From JADJWR01 sp964509545 (GTDB lineage: Bacteria > Pseudomonadota > Gammaproteobacteria > Burkholderiales > Burkholderiaceae_F): a stretch of 64,000 bases of DNA. Each line of letters begins with the position of its first letter. Within the stretch, counting starts at the first letter, position 1. The DNA lies in assembly GCA_964509545.1 (NCBI GenBank), contig CAZDXQ010000004.1, positions 62,001-126,000 of the forward strand, written 5' to 3'. A program made the position numbers and the translations under genes. The notes under the pieces are model-generated. The model was not told the DNA's origin and ran no database searches. It worked only from the letters and a program-made list of their open reading frames with translations. Below, in pieces: positions 33,835 through 42,456 of this stretch.

Positions 33835-34934
33835 GGCAGTCGATTCCGCAATGCCACCGTCGTCGTAAAGACCTGGCGAAGGCTCCGTTCCGAGTTCGCA
33901 TCGCGCCGCGCGGCGCTCACGTTGGCCGGCTGTGCATCGGCCACGCTGTCGCCGTCTTCATCGCGCACATAGACCACCTGGCCGCCGGCGATCGCCGCAG
34001 AGACCGCCTGCCCGCGCGTTTCCGCAAGCGCTTCGCTGCTCATCACTACCAGGCTCACCCGTACGCTGAGCACCTGGTCCCATTGCGCCTCGGTCATGCC
34101 ATCCGCCTTCATGTAGGCGTCCACCGAACCGTCGTTGTTCGTGTCGACGCCGTACAGGAAGTCGAGATCCTCGACGTTCTCGACCACCTCTTCCGCCGCC
34201 GCGCCTGCGCCGGCACCGGTCATCCGGTAAAGGGAGGGCCGCCCGGCGCGGTTCCTGCCGATGAAGTACCCCTTCGGACTGGCACTGAAACGGGCGACGA
34301 ACGCGCGGGAGCTCGCTCGGAATGGCGGATTGATGAGATGGTTGGACGTCTCCAACCCACCGTTTGAATTTCCTCCGTGGGTAAGCGTGTTCGCCGGAAA
34401 TGTGTTGGTCAACGTGAAAACAGCGGCGCGTTCGCAATCGGTCACGATCAGAAATTCGTCGGGCTCGAACCCCGGATTGTTATCAACCCTAATGTTGGCG
34501 TTGACGACGTCCGTGTCTTCGACGACGAGTGCGCGCGGCGTGAAGTCGATCGCCTGGATAAGTACCACGTCGCCGCGGACATAGGTGAGGCTCGTCGGCT
34601 TGTATCCGCTGGTGACAAAGCCGGCGCCGTCCTCATAGCCGAACAGGGTTCGATTGCTCGGCAAAGTGGCCGGCTTCGGATTGGAGTAAAAGACCGGCAC
34701 GACGCCACGCGACAGGCACCCCATGAAGCCGGCCGCACGAAGATCGCGAGCGATCCATTCCAGCGCGAAGCGGCCGGTTTCCTGCACCCGCGCGAGCGCC
34801 TCGTTGGTCCGGTAGGCACCACGCGAGCCGACGTAAACGTACGAAAGAGCGCTCAGCACGGCAACGCTGATGGCCACGCTGACCATCAGCTCGATGATCG
34901 ACAGGCCGCGCTGGCGAGAGCGAAGGATCTTCAT
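33831..34934 (-). CDS. pilW: Minor pilin PilW
   Basis: The 367-residue product has a short basic leader cleaved at RG/LSIIELMVSVAISVAVL (Glu5 present), followed by YVGSRGAYRTNEALARVQETGRFALEWIARDLRAAGFMGC, the PilW family signature. The C-terminal half includes a DTNNDGSVDAY loop resembling a calcium site. It starts 2 bp after the pilV stop and overlaps pilX by 4 bp. Confidence 0.92.
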   Translation of the reverse strand: MKILRSRQRGLSIIELMVSVAISVAVLSALSYVYVGSRGAYRTNEALARVQETGRFALEWIARDLRAAGFMGCLSRGVVPVFYSNPKPATLPSNRTLFGYEDGAGFVTSGYKPTSLTYVRGDVVLIQAIDFTPRALVVEDTDVVNANIRVDNNPGFEPDEFLIVTDCERAAVFTLTNTFPANTLTHGGNSNGGLETSNHLINPPFRASSRAFVARFSASPKGYFIGRNRAGRPSLYRMTGAGAGAAAEEVVENVEDLDFLYGVDTNNDGSVDAYMKADGMTEAQWDQVLSVRVSLVVMSSEALAETRGQAVSAAIAGGQVVYVRDEDGDSVADAQPANVSAARRDANSERSLRQVFTTTVALRNRLP

Positions 34935-34936
34935 CG

Positions 34937-35380
34937 TCAGTTCGCCAGTTGCGCGGTGATCTGGAATTGCGTGATCTGCTGCTGCGTCGCCGCTCCACGC
35001 GCGTCGTCCCATTGCACGATGATGGTGGCTTGCGAACCATTGATAGCGACCGAACCCGTGCCGGCTGGAAGCATCTGCAAGCGCTGCCGCCAGTCCTGCA
35101 GATCGCGGCTGGCGACCGTCGTTCCTGTCGGCGCGGCATCGAGAGCGAGGTTGTAGGCGGCACGGCCGGCGAAATTCACCCGAATCCGGTCGGCCATGTC
35201 GTAGGCCAGTTGCGCCGCCTGACTGCGGTGAATCGAGCTTTGGCCGACTCGAATGCCGCTGGCCTGCAAGCCCGCCAGGCCGAGCAGTCCGATCGACAAC
35301 ACGACAATCGCCACCAGCACCTCGACCAGGCTGACGCCGGATTGCCTGCGCTGTCTGTCCTCTCGTTCGATTGAAACCAT
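34937..35380 (-). CDS. pilV: Minor pilin PilV
   Basis: The 147-residue product has a basic leader cleaved at SG/VSLVEVLVAIVVLSIGLLGLAGLQ (Glu5 present), and continues SSIHRSQAAQLAYDMADRIRVN, the PilV pattern. It belongs to the minor pilin priming complex. It starts 24 bp after fimT and ends 2 bp before pilW. Confidence 0.92.
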   Translation of the reverse strand: MVSIEREDRQRRQSGVSLVEVLVAIVVLSIGLLGLAGLQASGIRVGQSSIHRSQAAQLAYDMADRIRVNFAGRAAYNLALDAAPTGTTVASRDLQDWRQRLQMLPAGTGSVAINGSQATIIVQWDDARGAATQQQITQFQITAQLAN

Positions 35381-35404
35381 CGTCCAATCTCCTTCGTCGT
35401 CCGG

Positions 35405-36031
35405 TCAGTACGTCGGATTTGTGCAGCTCGTCACCGCCGCGCCAGTAGATTCGTTCAGCGGCTGGCCGCTCGCATTCATCGCGGCTACGCGAATGCCACC
35501 GGCAGGATTGACGATCACCGCTCGCGAGCGGGACTGACCGCCACTGTTGATCAGGTCGTCGTAGCACAGGACGAAGATCGCCTCGCCGAAAGCCGAACTG
35601 CCGCTTCCCGAGACCTCGATCCGCCCGGAAGGCACGAAGACGATGGCGGTCGCCGCCTTGGTCGAGGCACGCAAAGTCATCGGACCGCTGACCTGTTGGC
35701 CGACGCGGATAAGGTCCTCGCCGGAATTGGCCGCCGTATTGCGCACCTTGTTGCCATCGAGGTCGACGAACATCTCCCAGCCCTGCGTCCACTCGCCGGA
35801 TGTGGCGCTGATCCGCCGCATCACCACGTTGACCCCGCGCCGGATCGCCTCGCTGCGCGCCTGGTGCAGCGAAGTCACCAGGTCGTTCGTCGCCGAGGTA
35901 AGCCGGTTGCTGATGAAGAACGAAACCATGTTCGGCGCGGCGATGGCCGCAAGGATCGCGACGATCGCGACCACGATCATCATCTCGATGAGCGTGATGC
36001 CGGATTCCATCGCCTTGTCGCGACTGCGCAT
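35405..36031 (-). CDS. fimT: GspH/FimT-family pseudopilin FimT
   Basis: The 208-residue product has a prepilin leader ending MESG, cleaved before ITLIEMMIVVAIVAILAAIAAP (Glu5 present), then the GspH domain with LVTSLHQARSEAIRRG and a C-terminal Cys pair region. FimT is a minor pilin linked to pilus assembly and DNA binding. ATG at 36031 gives a normal 11-residue leader; ATGs at 36088 and 36010 are alternatives and none has a strong ribosome binding site. It is the first gene of the operon. Confidence 0.85.
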   Translation of the reverse strand: MRSRDKAMESGITLIEMMIVVAIVAILAAIAAPNMVSFFISNRLTSATNDLVTSLHQARSEAIRRGVNVVMRRISATSGEWTQGWEMFVDLDGNKVRNTAANSGEDLIRVGQQVSGPMTLRASTKAATAIVFVPSGRIEVSGSGSSAFGEAIFVLCYDDLINSGGQSRSRAVIVNPAGGIRVAAMNASGQPLNESTGAAVTSCTNPTY

Positions 36032-36321
36032 CTGATCGGCCAGGAGGGGCGCGCGATCCGAGGATCGCCACGGACGGCGCGCGGGCATTGATTCTGTGCC
36101 CGGCACGCCGATCGGCTTAAGCGGAAAGCATGAGGTGACCGCGGTTTCCGATCAGTGGCACGAAGAGGGCGACCGCCGGTTCACACAAGGCCCCCTGTTC
36201 AGGGTACGCGCGGCCGCGAAAGCGGAAAACTCGTCGCTCGCGCTGCCGAGTTTTCACTGTCCCGCCGGGCCGCCCGTCGACATGATTTCTCCATCGAATA
36301 CGAACAACGAGGAGGGACATC

Positions 36322-36855
36322 ATGGCGCGCACGAGGACCGCAGCCCACCGGCAGCGCGGCACCAGCCTGCTCGAGGCGATGCTGGCAACGTCGATCGCCG
36401 GCGTGCTAACCACCGCCGCCGTGCCGGCGATGAACGATGCGATGACCCAGACGCGACTGCGCGCGGGCAACAGCGATCTGTTCGCCACCTTCAATCTCGC
36501 GCGCTCCGAGGCGATCCGCCGCTCCAGCCCGGTGGCCGTGACTGCAGCGGATGCGCAGGACTGGTCCAAGGGCTGGAAGGTTTTCGCCGATCAGAACGAC
36601 AACGGCGCGCTCGATCCCGGCGAGGAGACGATCCTCGAACGGCCGCCGCTGGCCGCCGGCGTGAGCATCCGCCCGTATTTCGGCGCCACCTACTCGGGGC
36701 GCGTGCTGTCCTATACGGCAGAGGGCCGGCTGCACCGCCCGGGCGGGCAGGGCCTGGTCATCGGCCGCCTGGTGCTGTCGGAAAACGGCGCCGCGCGGGC
36801 GCTGTGCTTCGCTTCACTCGGCGTCAGGATGGTGGGCGCGGCGACCTGCGACTGA
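36322..36855 (+). CDS. Second GspH/FimT-like pseudopilin, divergent from the pilus operon
   Basis: The 177-residue product has a 13-residue basic leader cleaved at RG/TSLLEAMLATSIAGVLTTAAVP (Glu5 present), then DLFATFNLARSEAIRRSSPVAV, the GspH/FimT helix. A segment DQNDNGALDPGEE looks like a calcium loop. AGGAGG lies a few bases before the ATG, so it is well translated. It faces away from the operon across about 290 bp and may be a separately controlled minor pilin. The tRNA-Arg gene converges on its 3' end. Confidence 0.85.
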   Translation: MARTRTAAHRQRGTSLLEAMLATSIAGVLTTAAVPAMNDAMTQTRLRAGNSDLFATFNLARSEAIRRSSPVAVTAADAQDWSKGWKVFADQNDNGALDPGEETILERPPLAAGVSIRPYFGATYSGRVLSYTAEGRLHRPGGQGLVIGRLVLSENGAARALCFASLGVRMVGAATCD

Positions 36856-36930
36856 TCGGCCACGCCGCCCGTGGGGCGACGGCCCGAAAGAGAGCAACAC
36901 TCCCAACAGCCGCCGCAGCGGAAGCTGCGG

Positions 36931-37007
36931 TGGCGCGCCCGGCGCGACTCGAACGCACGACCCCTGCCTTCGGAGGGCAGTACTCTATCCAACTGAGCTA
37001 CGGGCGC
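36931..37007 (-). tRNA. tRNA-Arg (anticodon CCG)
   Basis: The 77-nt cloverleaf is complete: 7-bp acceptor stem GCGCCCG/CGGGCGC, D arm with AGCTCAGTTGGATAGAGT, anticodon stem CTGCC/GGCAG with loop CTCCGAA giving anticodon CCG, T arm GTGCG-TTCGAGT-CGCGC, discriminator G and an encoded CCA. It reads the CGG arginine codon. Confidence 0.95.
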
Positions 37008-37173
37008 GAGGTTGCGAGTGTAGCCGGTTGCCGAGCGCCGATTCGCATCGGTTCTTTCATCTGCGGCGGCCGCGCCACCGATGCCGGCCAGCACCGGTCG
37101 GGAATCACCCCGGCCCCTATAATTTCGCGTTCACCCACTGTCCGCCGCGACCGCGCTCGCCGGGATCAACCAG

Positions 37174-38253
37174 ATGTCAGAACAACACAGCTCTCCGATC
37201 AAGACGCCGCAGCAGTTGATCACGGTCGTGGTCCTCGCGTTCCTCGTGCCGGTGCTGATCATCGTGCTCCTGGTCAAGTTCGTCGCCGGAGGCAAGTCGG
37301 CCGGCGCCGGCGCCGAGGCGATGACGCCGGAGGCCATCGCCGACCGGCTGCGGCCGGTGGGTTCGGTGGTCCTCGCCCAAGCCACGGGGCCGCGGACGCT
37401 GCAATCGGGCGAAGACGTCTACAAGCTCGCCTGCGGGGCGTGCCACACGGCCGGCGTCGCCGGTGCGCCGAAGACCGCCGATGCCGGGGCGTGGGCGCCG
37501 CGGTTAAAGCAGGGCTACGACACGCTGGTCAAGCACGCCGTCGAGGGCTTCAAGGGCATGCCGGCCAAGGGCGGCAACGCCGATCTCGATCCGGTCGAGG
37601 TGGCGCGCGCCGTCGTCTACATCGCCAACCAGTCGGGTGCGAAGTTCAAGGAGCCCGATCCGGTGAAGACCGGCGAGCACAGCGGCCAGCAGGTCGTGGC
37701 CGAGGCCTGCGGCAACTGCCATACAACGGGCGCTGGCGGGGCGCCGAAGGTCGGCGACTGGGCGGCGTGGAAGCCGCGCGTCGAAAAGGGCTTGGCCACC
37801 CTGTACGAATCCGCGATCACCGGTCATGGCGGTATGCCCGCGCGCGGCGGCATGGCCAAGCTGACCGATGCCGAAATCAAGCGCGCGATCGAGTACATGT
37901 TCAACGCCGGCAAGCAGGCGGCTCCCGCCGGTGCTGCCGCGCCTGCCGCTGCGCCTGCTGCCGCGCCAGTGGCCGTGGCGGCCGCGCCCGCGGCACCGGG
38001 GAAAACGGATGCGGCCGCCGGCAAGAAGGTCTACGACACCGCCTGCATGGCCTGCCACGCGGCAGGGGTGGCCGGCGCACCGAAGCTGGGGGACAAGGCG
38101 GCGTGGGCGACTCGGGCCGCGGCCGGTCTCGATGGGCTGACGGCGAGCGTGATCAAGGGCAAGGGGGCGATGCCACCGCGCGGCGCGGCGGGTTCGGCAT
38201 CGGATGCCGAGCTTCGCGCCGCGGTCGAGTACATGCTGGCGCAGTCGAAGTAG
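37174..38253 (+). CDS. Membrane-anchored triheme cytochrome c (three c5-like domains)
   Basis: The 359-residue product has one N-terminal membrane helix (LITVVVLAFLVPVLIIVLLVKFV). Three repeated cytochrome c5-like domains follow, with heme motifs CGACH (87-91), CGNCH (179-183) and CMACH (291-295). Each is followed by a GMP[AP][KR]GG-type segment whose Met is the likely second heme ligand (GAMPPRG in the third). An Ala/Pro linker separates domains 2 and 3. It probably moves electrons from the quinol-oxidising complexes to an oxidase or periplasmic partners. A strong hairpin ends the gene, so it is monocistronic. Confidence 0.88.
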   Translation: MSEQHSSPIKTPQQLITVVVLAFLVPVLIIVLLVKFVAGGKSAGAGAEAMTPEAIADRLRPVGSVVLAQATGPRTLQSGEDVYKLACGACHTAGVAGAPKTADAGAWAPRLKQGYDTLVKHAVEGFKGMPAKGGNADLDPVEVARAVVYIANQSGAKFKEPDPVKTGEHSGQQVVAEACGNCHTTGAGGAPKVGDWAAWKPRVEKGLATLYESAITGHGGMPARGGMAKLTDAEIKRAIEYMFNAGKQAAPAGAAAPAAAPAAAPVAVAAAPAAPGKTDAAAGKKVYDTACMACHAAGVAGAPKLGDKAAWATRAAAGLDGLTASVIKGKGAMPPRGAAGSASDAELRAAVEYMLAQSK

Positions 38254-38277
38254 GGGCGCAGAACAGTCGAACATGAC

Positions 38278-38300
38278 AAGGGCCGGCACTGCCGGCCCTT
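38278..38300 (+). terminator. Hairpin after the triheme cytochrome gene
   Basis: AAGGGCCGGC and GCCGGCCCTT form a perfect 10-bp stem with a 3-nt loop, 25 bp past the stop. The downstream bases TTCTCACTCC are only a weak U tract. It can also serve the convergent anti-sigma gene. Confidence 0.7.
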
Positions 38301-38324
38301 CTCACTCCATTGCGCGCTTTCGCC

Positions 38325-39095
38325 TCACGGATTCAGCTGGCGATAGACGTTCAGCGCAACGGCCGACAACTCATCCCGGCTGATCTCGCCGGCAAGCGCG
38401 TAGCCCAGCGGACCGTCGATCCAGTAGAACACGTTGGTCGCGCCCTGCTGGGCGAAGCGGAACGCGGTGTCGCCGCCGCTCGGCTCGCGACGCACCAGCA
38501 GCGACAAGCGCTTGCCGCGGCCGTCCTCGTACATGAACAGCGCCACCGGCGCCGTGCCGACCTCGCCGGCCGCTGGCAACAGTCGGCCGCCGAGGAGGCG
38601 GTATCCGGCCGCGGCCAGCGACGGCGCGCGCACGGGCGTGTCCAGCCGCTTCGACAGCCATGCCACCAGATGCTGCTCGTCGCTCGCCGCCACTTCGACC
38701 GGATGGCGCACCTCGGTCACGTACGCGGCATGCGCGAGCACCGCCTGGCGGGCGATCGCCGTGGTGCCGCTCAGACTGTGCTGCGCGCCGAAGGCGGAGT
38801 ACAGCATCGCACCGACCACGGCGCCGCCGACGAACGTGGCGGCGAGCGCAGCGGGCCAGCGCCAGCGCGCCGCCGATGCCGCGCGCGCCGCGCCGACACG
38901 CAGCGCATGCGGTTCGGCAAGAACGTGGTCGAAGGCGCGATGCAGCGCCTCGTTCTGCGCCCGATACGCCTGCACCCGGGCAGCCTCCTCGGCGTTCGCG
39001 GACAGATGCGCTTCGACCGCGGCCCGCTCGGCCTCGTTCAGCGCGCCGTCGACGTAGGCGTGCAATTGCGCTTCGTTCACCGGACCACCTGTCAT
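38325..39095 (-). CDS. Anti-sigma factor, single membrane helix
   Basis: The 256-residue product has an N-terminal cytoplasmic domain of anti-sigma type (NEAQLHAYVDGALNEAERAAVEAHL). It lacks the HxxxCxxC zinc motif usual in such domains. One membrane helix (WPAALAATFVGGAVVGAMLYSAF, about 79-101) and a periplasmic domain follow. It should hold the ECF sigma factor encoded upstream; its ATG overlaps the sigma gene's TGA. The periplasmic part shares the pattern of anti-sigma proteins paired with such ECF factors (HLVAWLSKRLDTPVRAP, GYRLLGGRLLP). Confidence 0.85.
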   Translation of the reverse strand: MTGGPVNEAQLHAYVDGALNEAERAAVEAHLSANAEEAARVQAYRAQNEALHRAFDHVLAEPHALRVGAARAASAARWRWPAALAATFVGGAVVGAMLYSAFGAQHSLSGTTAIARQAVLAHAAYVTEVRHPVEVAASDEQHLVAWLSKRLDTPVRAPSLAAAGYRLLGGRLLPAAGEVGTAPVALFMYEDGRGKRLSLLVRREPSGGDTAFRFAQQGATNVFYWIDGPLGYALAGEISRDELSAVALNVYRQLNP

Positions 39096-39613
39096 TTCAC
39101 CCGCCGCAGGCCATGCCTGTCCGGCGCTCCGTCTTCCAGCAACTGCCGCAGCCGCTCACGCCCGCGCGACAGTCGCGACATCACGGTGCCGACCGGCACG
39201 CCGAGCACTTCGGCCGCCTCGGCATAGGAGAACTGCTCCAAGCCCACCAGCAGCACGACCTGGCGCTGCTCATCGGGCAGGCGCAGCAGCGCGCTGCGCA
39301 GTTCGCCGACCAGGATCGCCGAGTCCGCAGCGGCGCCCTCGTCGGCGCTTTCCAGCCCGGCCTCAGCCAGCGCGTCGAGCGATTCGGTCGGACGCCGACG
39401 CCGCGTGCCGTTGACGAAGACGCCGTGCATGACGGCAAACAGCCAGGCGCGAAGGTTCGTCCCCGGCTGCCAGAGATCGCGCTTGACCCAGGCCCGCTCG
39501 AGCGCATCCTGGGTCAGGTCGTCGGCGGCTTCGCGGCTGCCGGTCAGCGCGCGGGCGAAACGGCGCAGGCGCGGGATCAGCGCCTCGAGTTCAGCGACGG
39601 TGAAGGCGGGCAT
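39092..39613 (-). CDS. ECF-family RNA polymerase sigma factor
   Basis: The 173-residue product has region 2 (LTGSREAADDLTQDALERAWVKRD ... LRAWLFAVMHGVFVN) and region 4 (LLRLPDEQRQVVLLVGLEQFSYAEAAEVLGVPVGTVMSRLSRGRERLRQLL). It is a two-domain ECF sigma factor. ATG at 39613 is preferred to the GTG at 39622. It is cotranscribed with its anti-sigma factor. The secreted COG4315 gene 40 bp upstream is the likely first cistron or target. Confidence 0.92.
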   Translation of the reverse strand: MPAFTVAELEALIPRLRRFARALTGSREAADDLTQDALERAWVKRDLWQPGTNLRAWLFAVMHGVFVNGTRRRRPTESLDALAEAGLESADEGAAADSAILVGELRSALLRLPDEQRQVVLLVGLEQFSYAEAAEVLGVPVGTVMSRLSRGRERLRQLLEDGAPDRHGLRRVK

Positions 39614-39652
39614 CGCCGGCACACAGTAGCGCAGCCGGCTGCGCGCGTTCGA

Positions 39653-40042
39653 CTACGGCCGCGCCAGACGCCACGCGTTGTTGAAACCGTCGCCGGTACG
39701 GTCGCCAGGCTTCTGATCCTTGATCCACAGGTACAGCGGCTTGCCCTTGTAGGCCCACTGCCGGGCGCCGTCGTCGCGCGTGATGATCGACCAGTCGCCG
39801 CCGCCCTTGGCGTCGGCCGCTGCGACCAGTGGCGGCCAGTTGGCGGCGCAGGGGCCGTTGCAGACGCTCTTGCCGCTGCCGGCAGCATCCTTGTCGAAGG
39901 TGTACAGCGTCATGCCGGCGGCATTGACGAACACACCGTCGACGGCCTTCGCCGGCGTTGCTTCGCCGGCCGCCAGCGCCGAGAGGTGCACGCCGCCGGC
40001 GATGGCCAGCGCCGCGACGAAATGGGCGATCCTGCTTGTCAT
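39653..40042 (-). CDS. Exported COG4315-family protein (lipoprotein-like YxFxxD repeat)
   Basis: The 129-residue product has a Sec signal peptide (cleavage near ALAAGEA), then GVFVNAAGMTLYTFDKDAAGSGKSVCNGPCAANWPPL and a second unit ending YKGKPLYLWIKDQKPGDRTGD. These are the two YxF/W-xxD units of COG4315 proteins with the conserved CxxxC pair. The function is not established, but such genes often sit beside ECF sigma/anti-sigma pairs and respond to envelope or oxidative stress. GGGAG precedes the ATG by seven bases. No lipobox is present. Confidence 0.85.
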   Translation of the reverse strand: MTSRIAHFVAALAIAGGVHLSALAAGEATPAKAVDGVFVNAAGMTLYTFDKDAAGSGKSVCNGPCAANWPPLVAAADAKGGGDWSIITRDDGARQWAYKGKPLYLWIKDQKPGDRTGDGFNNAWRLARP

Positions 40043-40111
40043 TGAGTTCTCCCTGAGTGTGAACGACGACAGCGAGAACGACGCACCGGCCCGATTTATT
40101 CCCCCGCCCCG

Positions 40112-42142
40112 TCAGATTTCCTGCGGATCGACTTCGATCTGCCAGCGCACGCGGCCGCCTGCCGGCGTTTCGGCGCGGCGCAGCCCGGCCAGCCAGTCGC
40201 GCAGGAACGACTGCAGCAGGCTGCGCCGCGGCGCTTCGATCAGCATCTGCGCGCGGAACACGCCGGCAAGACGCGCCAGCGGCATCGGCACCGGCTCGTA
40301 AAGCCGGGCCGACGAGGCCAGCGCGCGGCCCTGGTCGCGCGCCCGCCCGAGAAAGGCGAGCGCCGCGTCGAGCGCTTTCGACTCCGCCGTTAGCAGCGCC
40401 TGCGGCACAAACGGCGGCATGCCGGCGGCTTTGCGCTCGGCAAGCTCGCCGCGCGCGAAACCTTCGTAGTCCAGTCGGCGCAGCGCGGCGAACAGCGGAT
40501 GCTCGGGGAACCGCGTCTGCAGCAGCACCCGGCTTGGCAGGCCGCTGCGGCCGGCGCGGCCGGCCACCTGCAGCACGGTCGCGAACAGCCGCTCCGGCGC
40601 ACGGAAGTCGTGCGAAACCAGCTGTGCGTCGGCGTTAAGGATGCCGACCAGGGAGACACGCTGGAAGTCGTGGCCCTTGGCGATCATCTGCGTGCCGACA
40701 AGGATGTCGGTATCGCCGGCATGAACCGAGGCCAGCGCCGCATCGGTGGCGCCGCGGCGACGCGTGCTGTCGCGATCGATGCGCAGCACGCGCGCGCCGG
40801 CAATTGCAGCGCTTAATGCCTCTTCAACGCGCTGCGTGCCGTGTCCGACCGCCTGCAGCGCCTGGTTGCCGCAGGTCGGGCAGGCCTTCGGCACGCGGCT
40901 TCGCCAGCCGCAGTGGTGGCAGTGCAGCGCCCCGTCGCTCTTGTGAAACGCGGCGAAGACAGCGCAATGCGGACAGGTGGACAGCCAGCCGCAGGCATCG
41001 CAGGCGATCACCGGCGCATAGCCGCGGCGGTTGATGAACACCAGCGCCTGTTCGCCCTGCGCGACCGTGTTCTCGATCGCCTTGCGCAGCGGCTCGGCAA
41101 GCCCGTTGACCGGCTTGTGCTGGCGCAGATCGACGAGATCCAGATGCGGCTGCGCCGCCTCGGTCGCCCGCCGCCGCAACCGCTGCAGCCGGTAGCGTCC
41201 CTGCGCCGCAAGGTACCAGCTCTCCAGCGCCGGCGTCGCCGAACCGAGGATCACCGGCACACCGAGCAGCTGCGCGCGCTTGACCGCCAGGTCGCGCGCC
41301 GAATAGCGCACGCCGTCGCCGGCCTTGTACGAGGGGTCGTGCTCCTCGTCGACAACCAGCAGCCGCAGATTCGGCATCGAAGCGAACACCGCCAGCCGCG
41401 TGCCGAGCACGATGCGGGCACGGCCCTCGTGCGCGGCCAGCCACGCCGCCGAACGCTCGGCGTCGGGCAGTCCGCTGTGCAGGCAGACCATTGACGCGCC
41501 CGGCAAGCGCGCCTGCAGCCGTGACTGCAATTGCGGCGTCAGGCCGATCTCGGGTACCAGAAGCAGCGCCTGCGCCTGCGGCTCGTGCGCCAGCACTCTT
41601 TCGATGACGGCGAAATAGACCTCGGTCTTGCCGCTGCCGGTCACGCCTTGAAGGAGATGGGTCATGAAGCCCTCGGCGCCCACCGCATCGGCGGCGGCGC
41701 GCTGCTCGTCGTTCAGCGGCGGCAAGACGGACGCTGGCGCCACCGCGCCAACCGGCGCCGCGGCGCGCAGGCGCTTCACAGAAGCGGTCCAGCGCGGCCC
41801 GGGCGTCGAGCGCAGGAAAGGCGGCAGCGCTGCCACCGCAACCTGGCCCCACTCGTGCTGGTAGTAGTCGGCCGCAAAGCGGGTGAACGCGCACCACGTC
41901 GCATCCAGGGGCGCGATGTCGTCGAGCCACCGCTCGACCGGCCGGATTCTTTCGAGCGGAACGGCCGTCGTCGCGCCCTCGTCCACACAGAGCCCGATCA
42001 CGCGGCGGCGCCCCACCGGCACGACACAACAGGTGCCGCGCCGCGGACGCGCGGCCTCGTCGGCACCGAGCCGATACGTCAGCGGCTGGCCGATCGGCAG
42101 ATCGACAACGACGTCGACGTACCCTGCGGGAAAGTTGTCCAT
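40112..42142 (-). CDS. priA: Primosomal replication restart helicase PriA
   Basis: The 676-residue product has the PriA N-terminal domain (GYVDVVVDLPIGQPLTYRL), Walker A GVTGSGKTEVY (about 165-175), the helicase box DEEHDPSYK, and zinc-binding Cys pairs around CDACGWLSTCPHC and CPTCG. C-terminal helicase motifs GTQMIAKGHDF and QVAGRAGR complete the set. PriA reloads the replisome at stalled forks. Length is normal for betaproteobacteria. It is preceded by a 314-bp gene-free region. Confidence 0.96.
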   Translation of the reverse strand: MDNFPAGYVDVVVDLPIGQPLTYRLGADEAARPRRGTCCVVPVGRRRVIGLCVDEGATTAVPLERIRPVERWLDDIAPLDATWCAFTRFAADYYQHEWGQVAVAALPPFLRSTPGPRWTASVKRLRAAAPVGAVAPASVLPPLNDEQRAAADAVGAEGFMTHLLQGVTGSGKTEVYFAVIERVLAHEPQAQALLLVPEIGLTPQLQSRLQARLPGASMVCLHSGLPDAERSAAWLAAHEGRARIVLGTRLAVFASMPNLRLLVVDEEHDPSYKAGDGVRYSARDLAVKRAQLLGVPVILGSATPALESWYLAAQGRYRLQRLRRRATEAAQPHLDLVDLRQHKPVNGLAEPLRKAIENTVAQGEQALVFINRRGYAPVIACDACGWLSTCPHCAVFAAFHKSDGALHCHHCGWRSRVPKACPTCGNQALQAVGHGTQRVEEALSAAIAGARVLRIDRDSTRRRGATDAALASVHAGDTDILVGTQMIAKGHDFQRVSLVGILNADAQLVSHDFRAPERLFATVLQVAGRAGRSGLPSRVLLQTRFPEHPLFAALRRLDYEGFARGELAERKAAGMPPFVPQALLTAESKALDAALAFLGRARDQGRALASSARLYEPVPMPLARLAGVFRAQMLIEAPRRSLLQSFLRDWLAGLRRAETPAGGRVRWQIEVDPQEI

Positions 42143-42456
42143 CCGACTTACAGCGGTCTCTCAGCAAGTCGTCACAAGATCATGTTTTACTTGACATTGG
42201 TGCGCAGACCAAAGCCTGTGGACAATTCTGTGAACAACTGTGGCGCGCCAGCGGCCTGACCGTCGAAGCACGCCCGGCGCCGTTTTGTGGGTGGCGTCAG
42301 CGAGCCGTTCGACACATGGAAAATCAATGATTTAGGCCATTGCAACGCAGTGCGGAGACGCATTGACAGCCATCTCCCGCGTATTTCCTTGCTGAGCGCG
42401 ACTTTGTGAATAAGTCAAGTGGCCCGGCGCAAAAAAGCGCCAGAAGAGACACTTCC
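42143..42456. promoter_or_regulatory. hemE-priA intergenic region with DnaA-box-like sequences
   Basis: This region is less GC-rich than its neighbours and contains no convincing gene. Three sequences resemble the DnaA box TGTGGATAA: TGTGGACAA (42217-42225, one mismatch), TGTGAACAA (42229-42237, two mismatches) and TGTGAATAA (42405-42413, one mismatch). It must also contain the priA promoter. A TTGACA at 42190 on the plus strand has no matching -10. Confidence 0.35.

Noticed and set aside
36156..36172. Sigma-54 promoter (TGGCAC) upstream of the second FimT-like gene
   Set aside because: TGGCAC is present, but the required GC/TTGC element is not found at the right spacing.
42190..42225. Sigma-70 promoter with TTGACA on the plus strand between priA and hemE
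   Set aside because: No -10 like sequence follows at 16-18 bp, and no plus-strand gene starts downstream.
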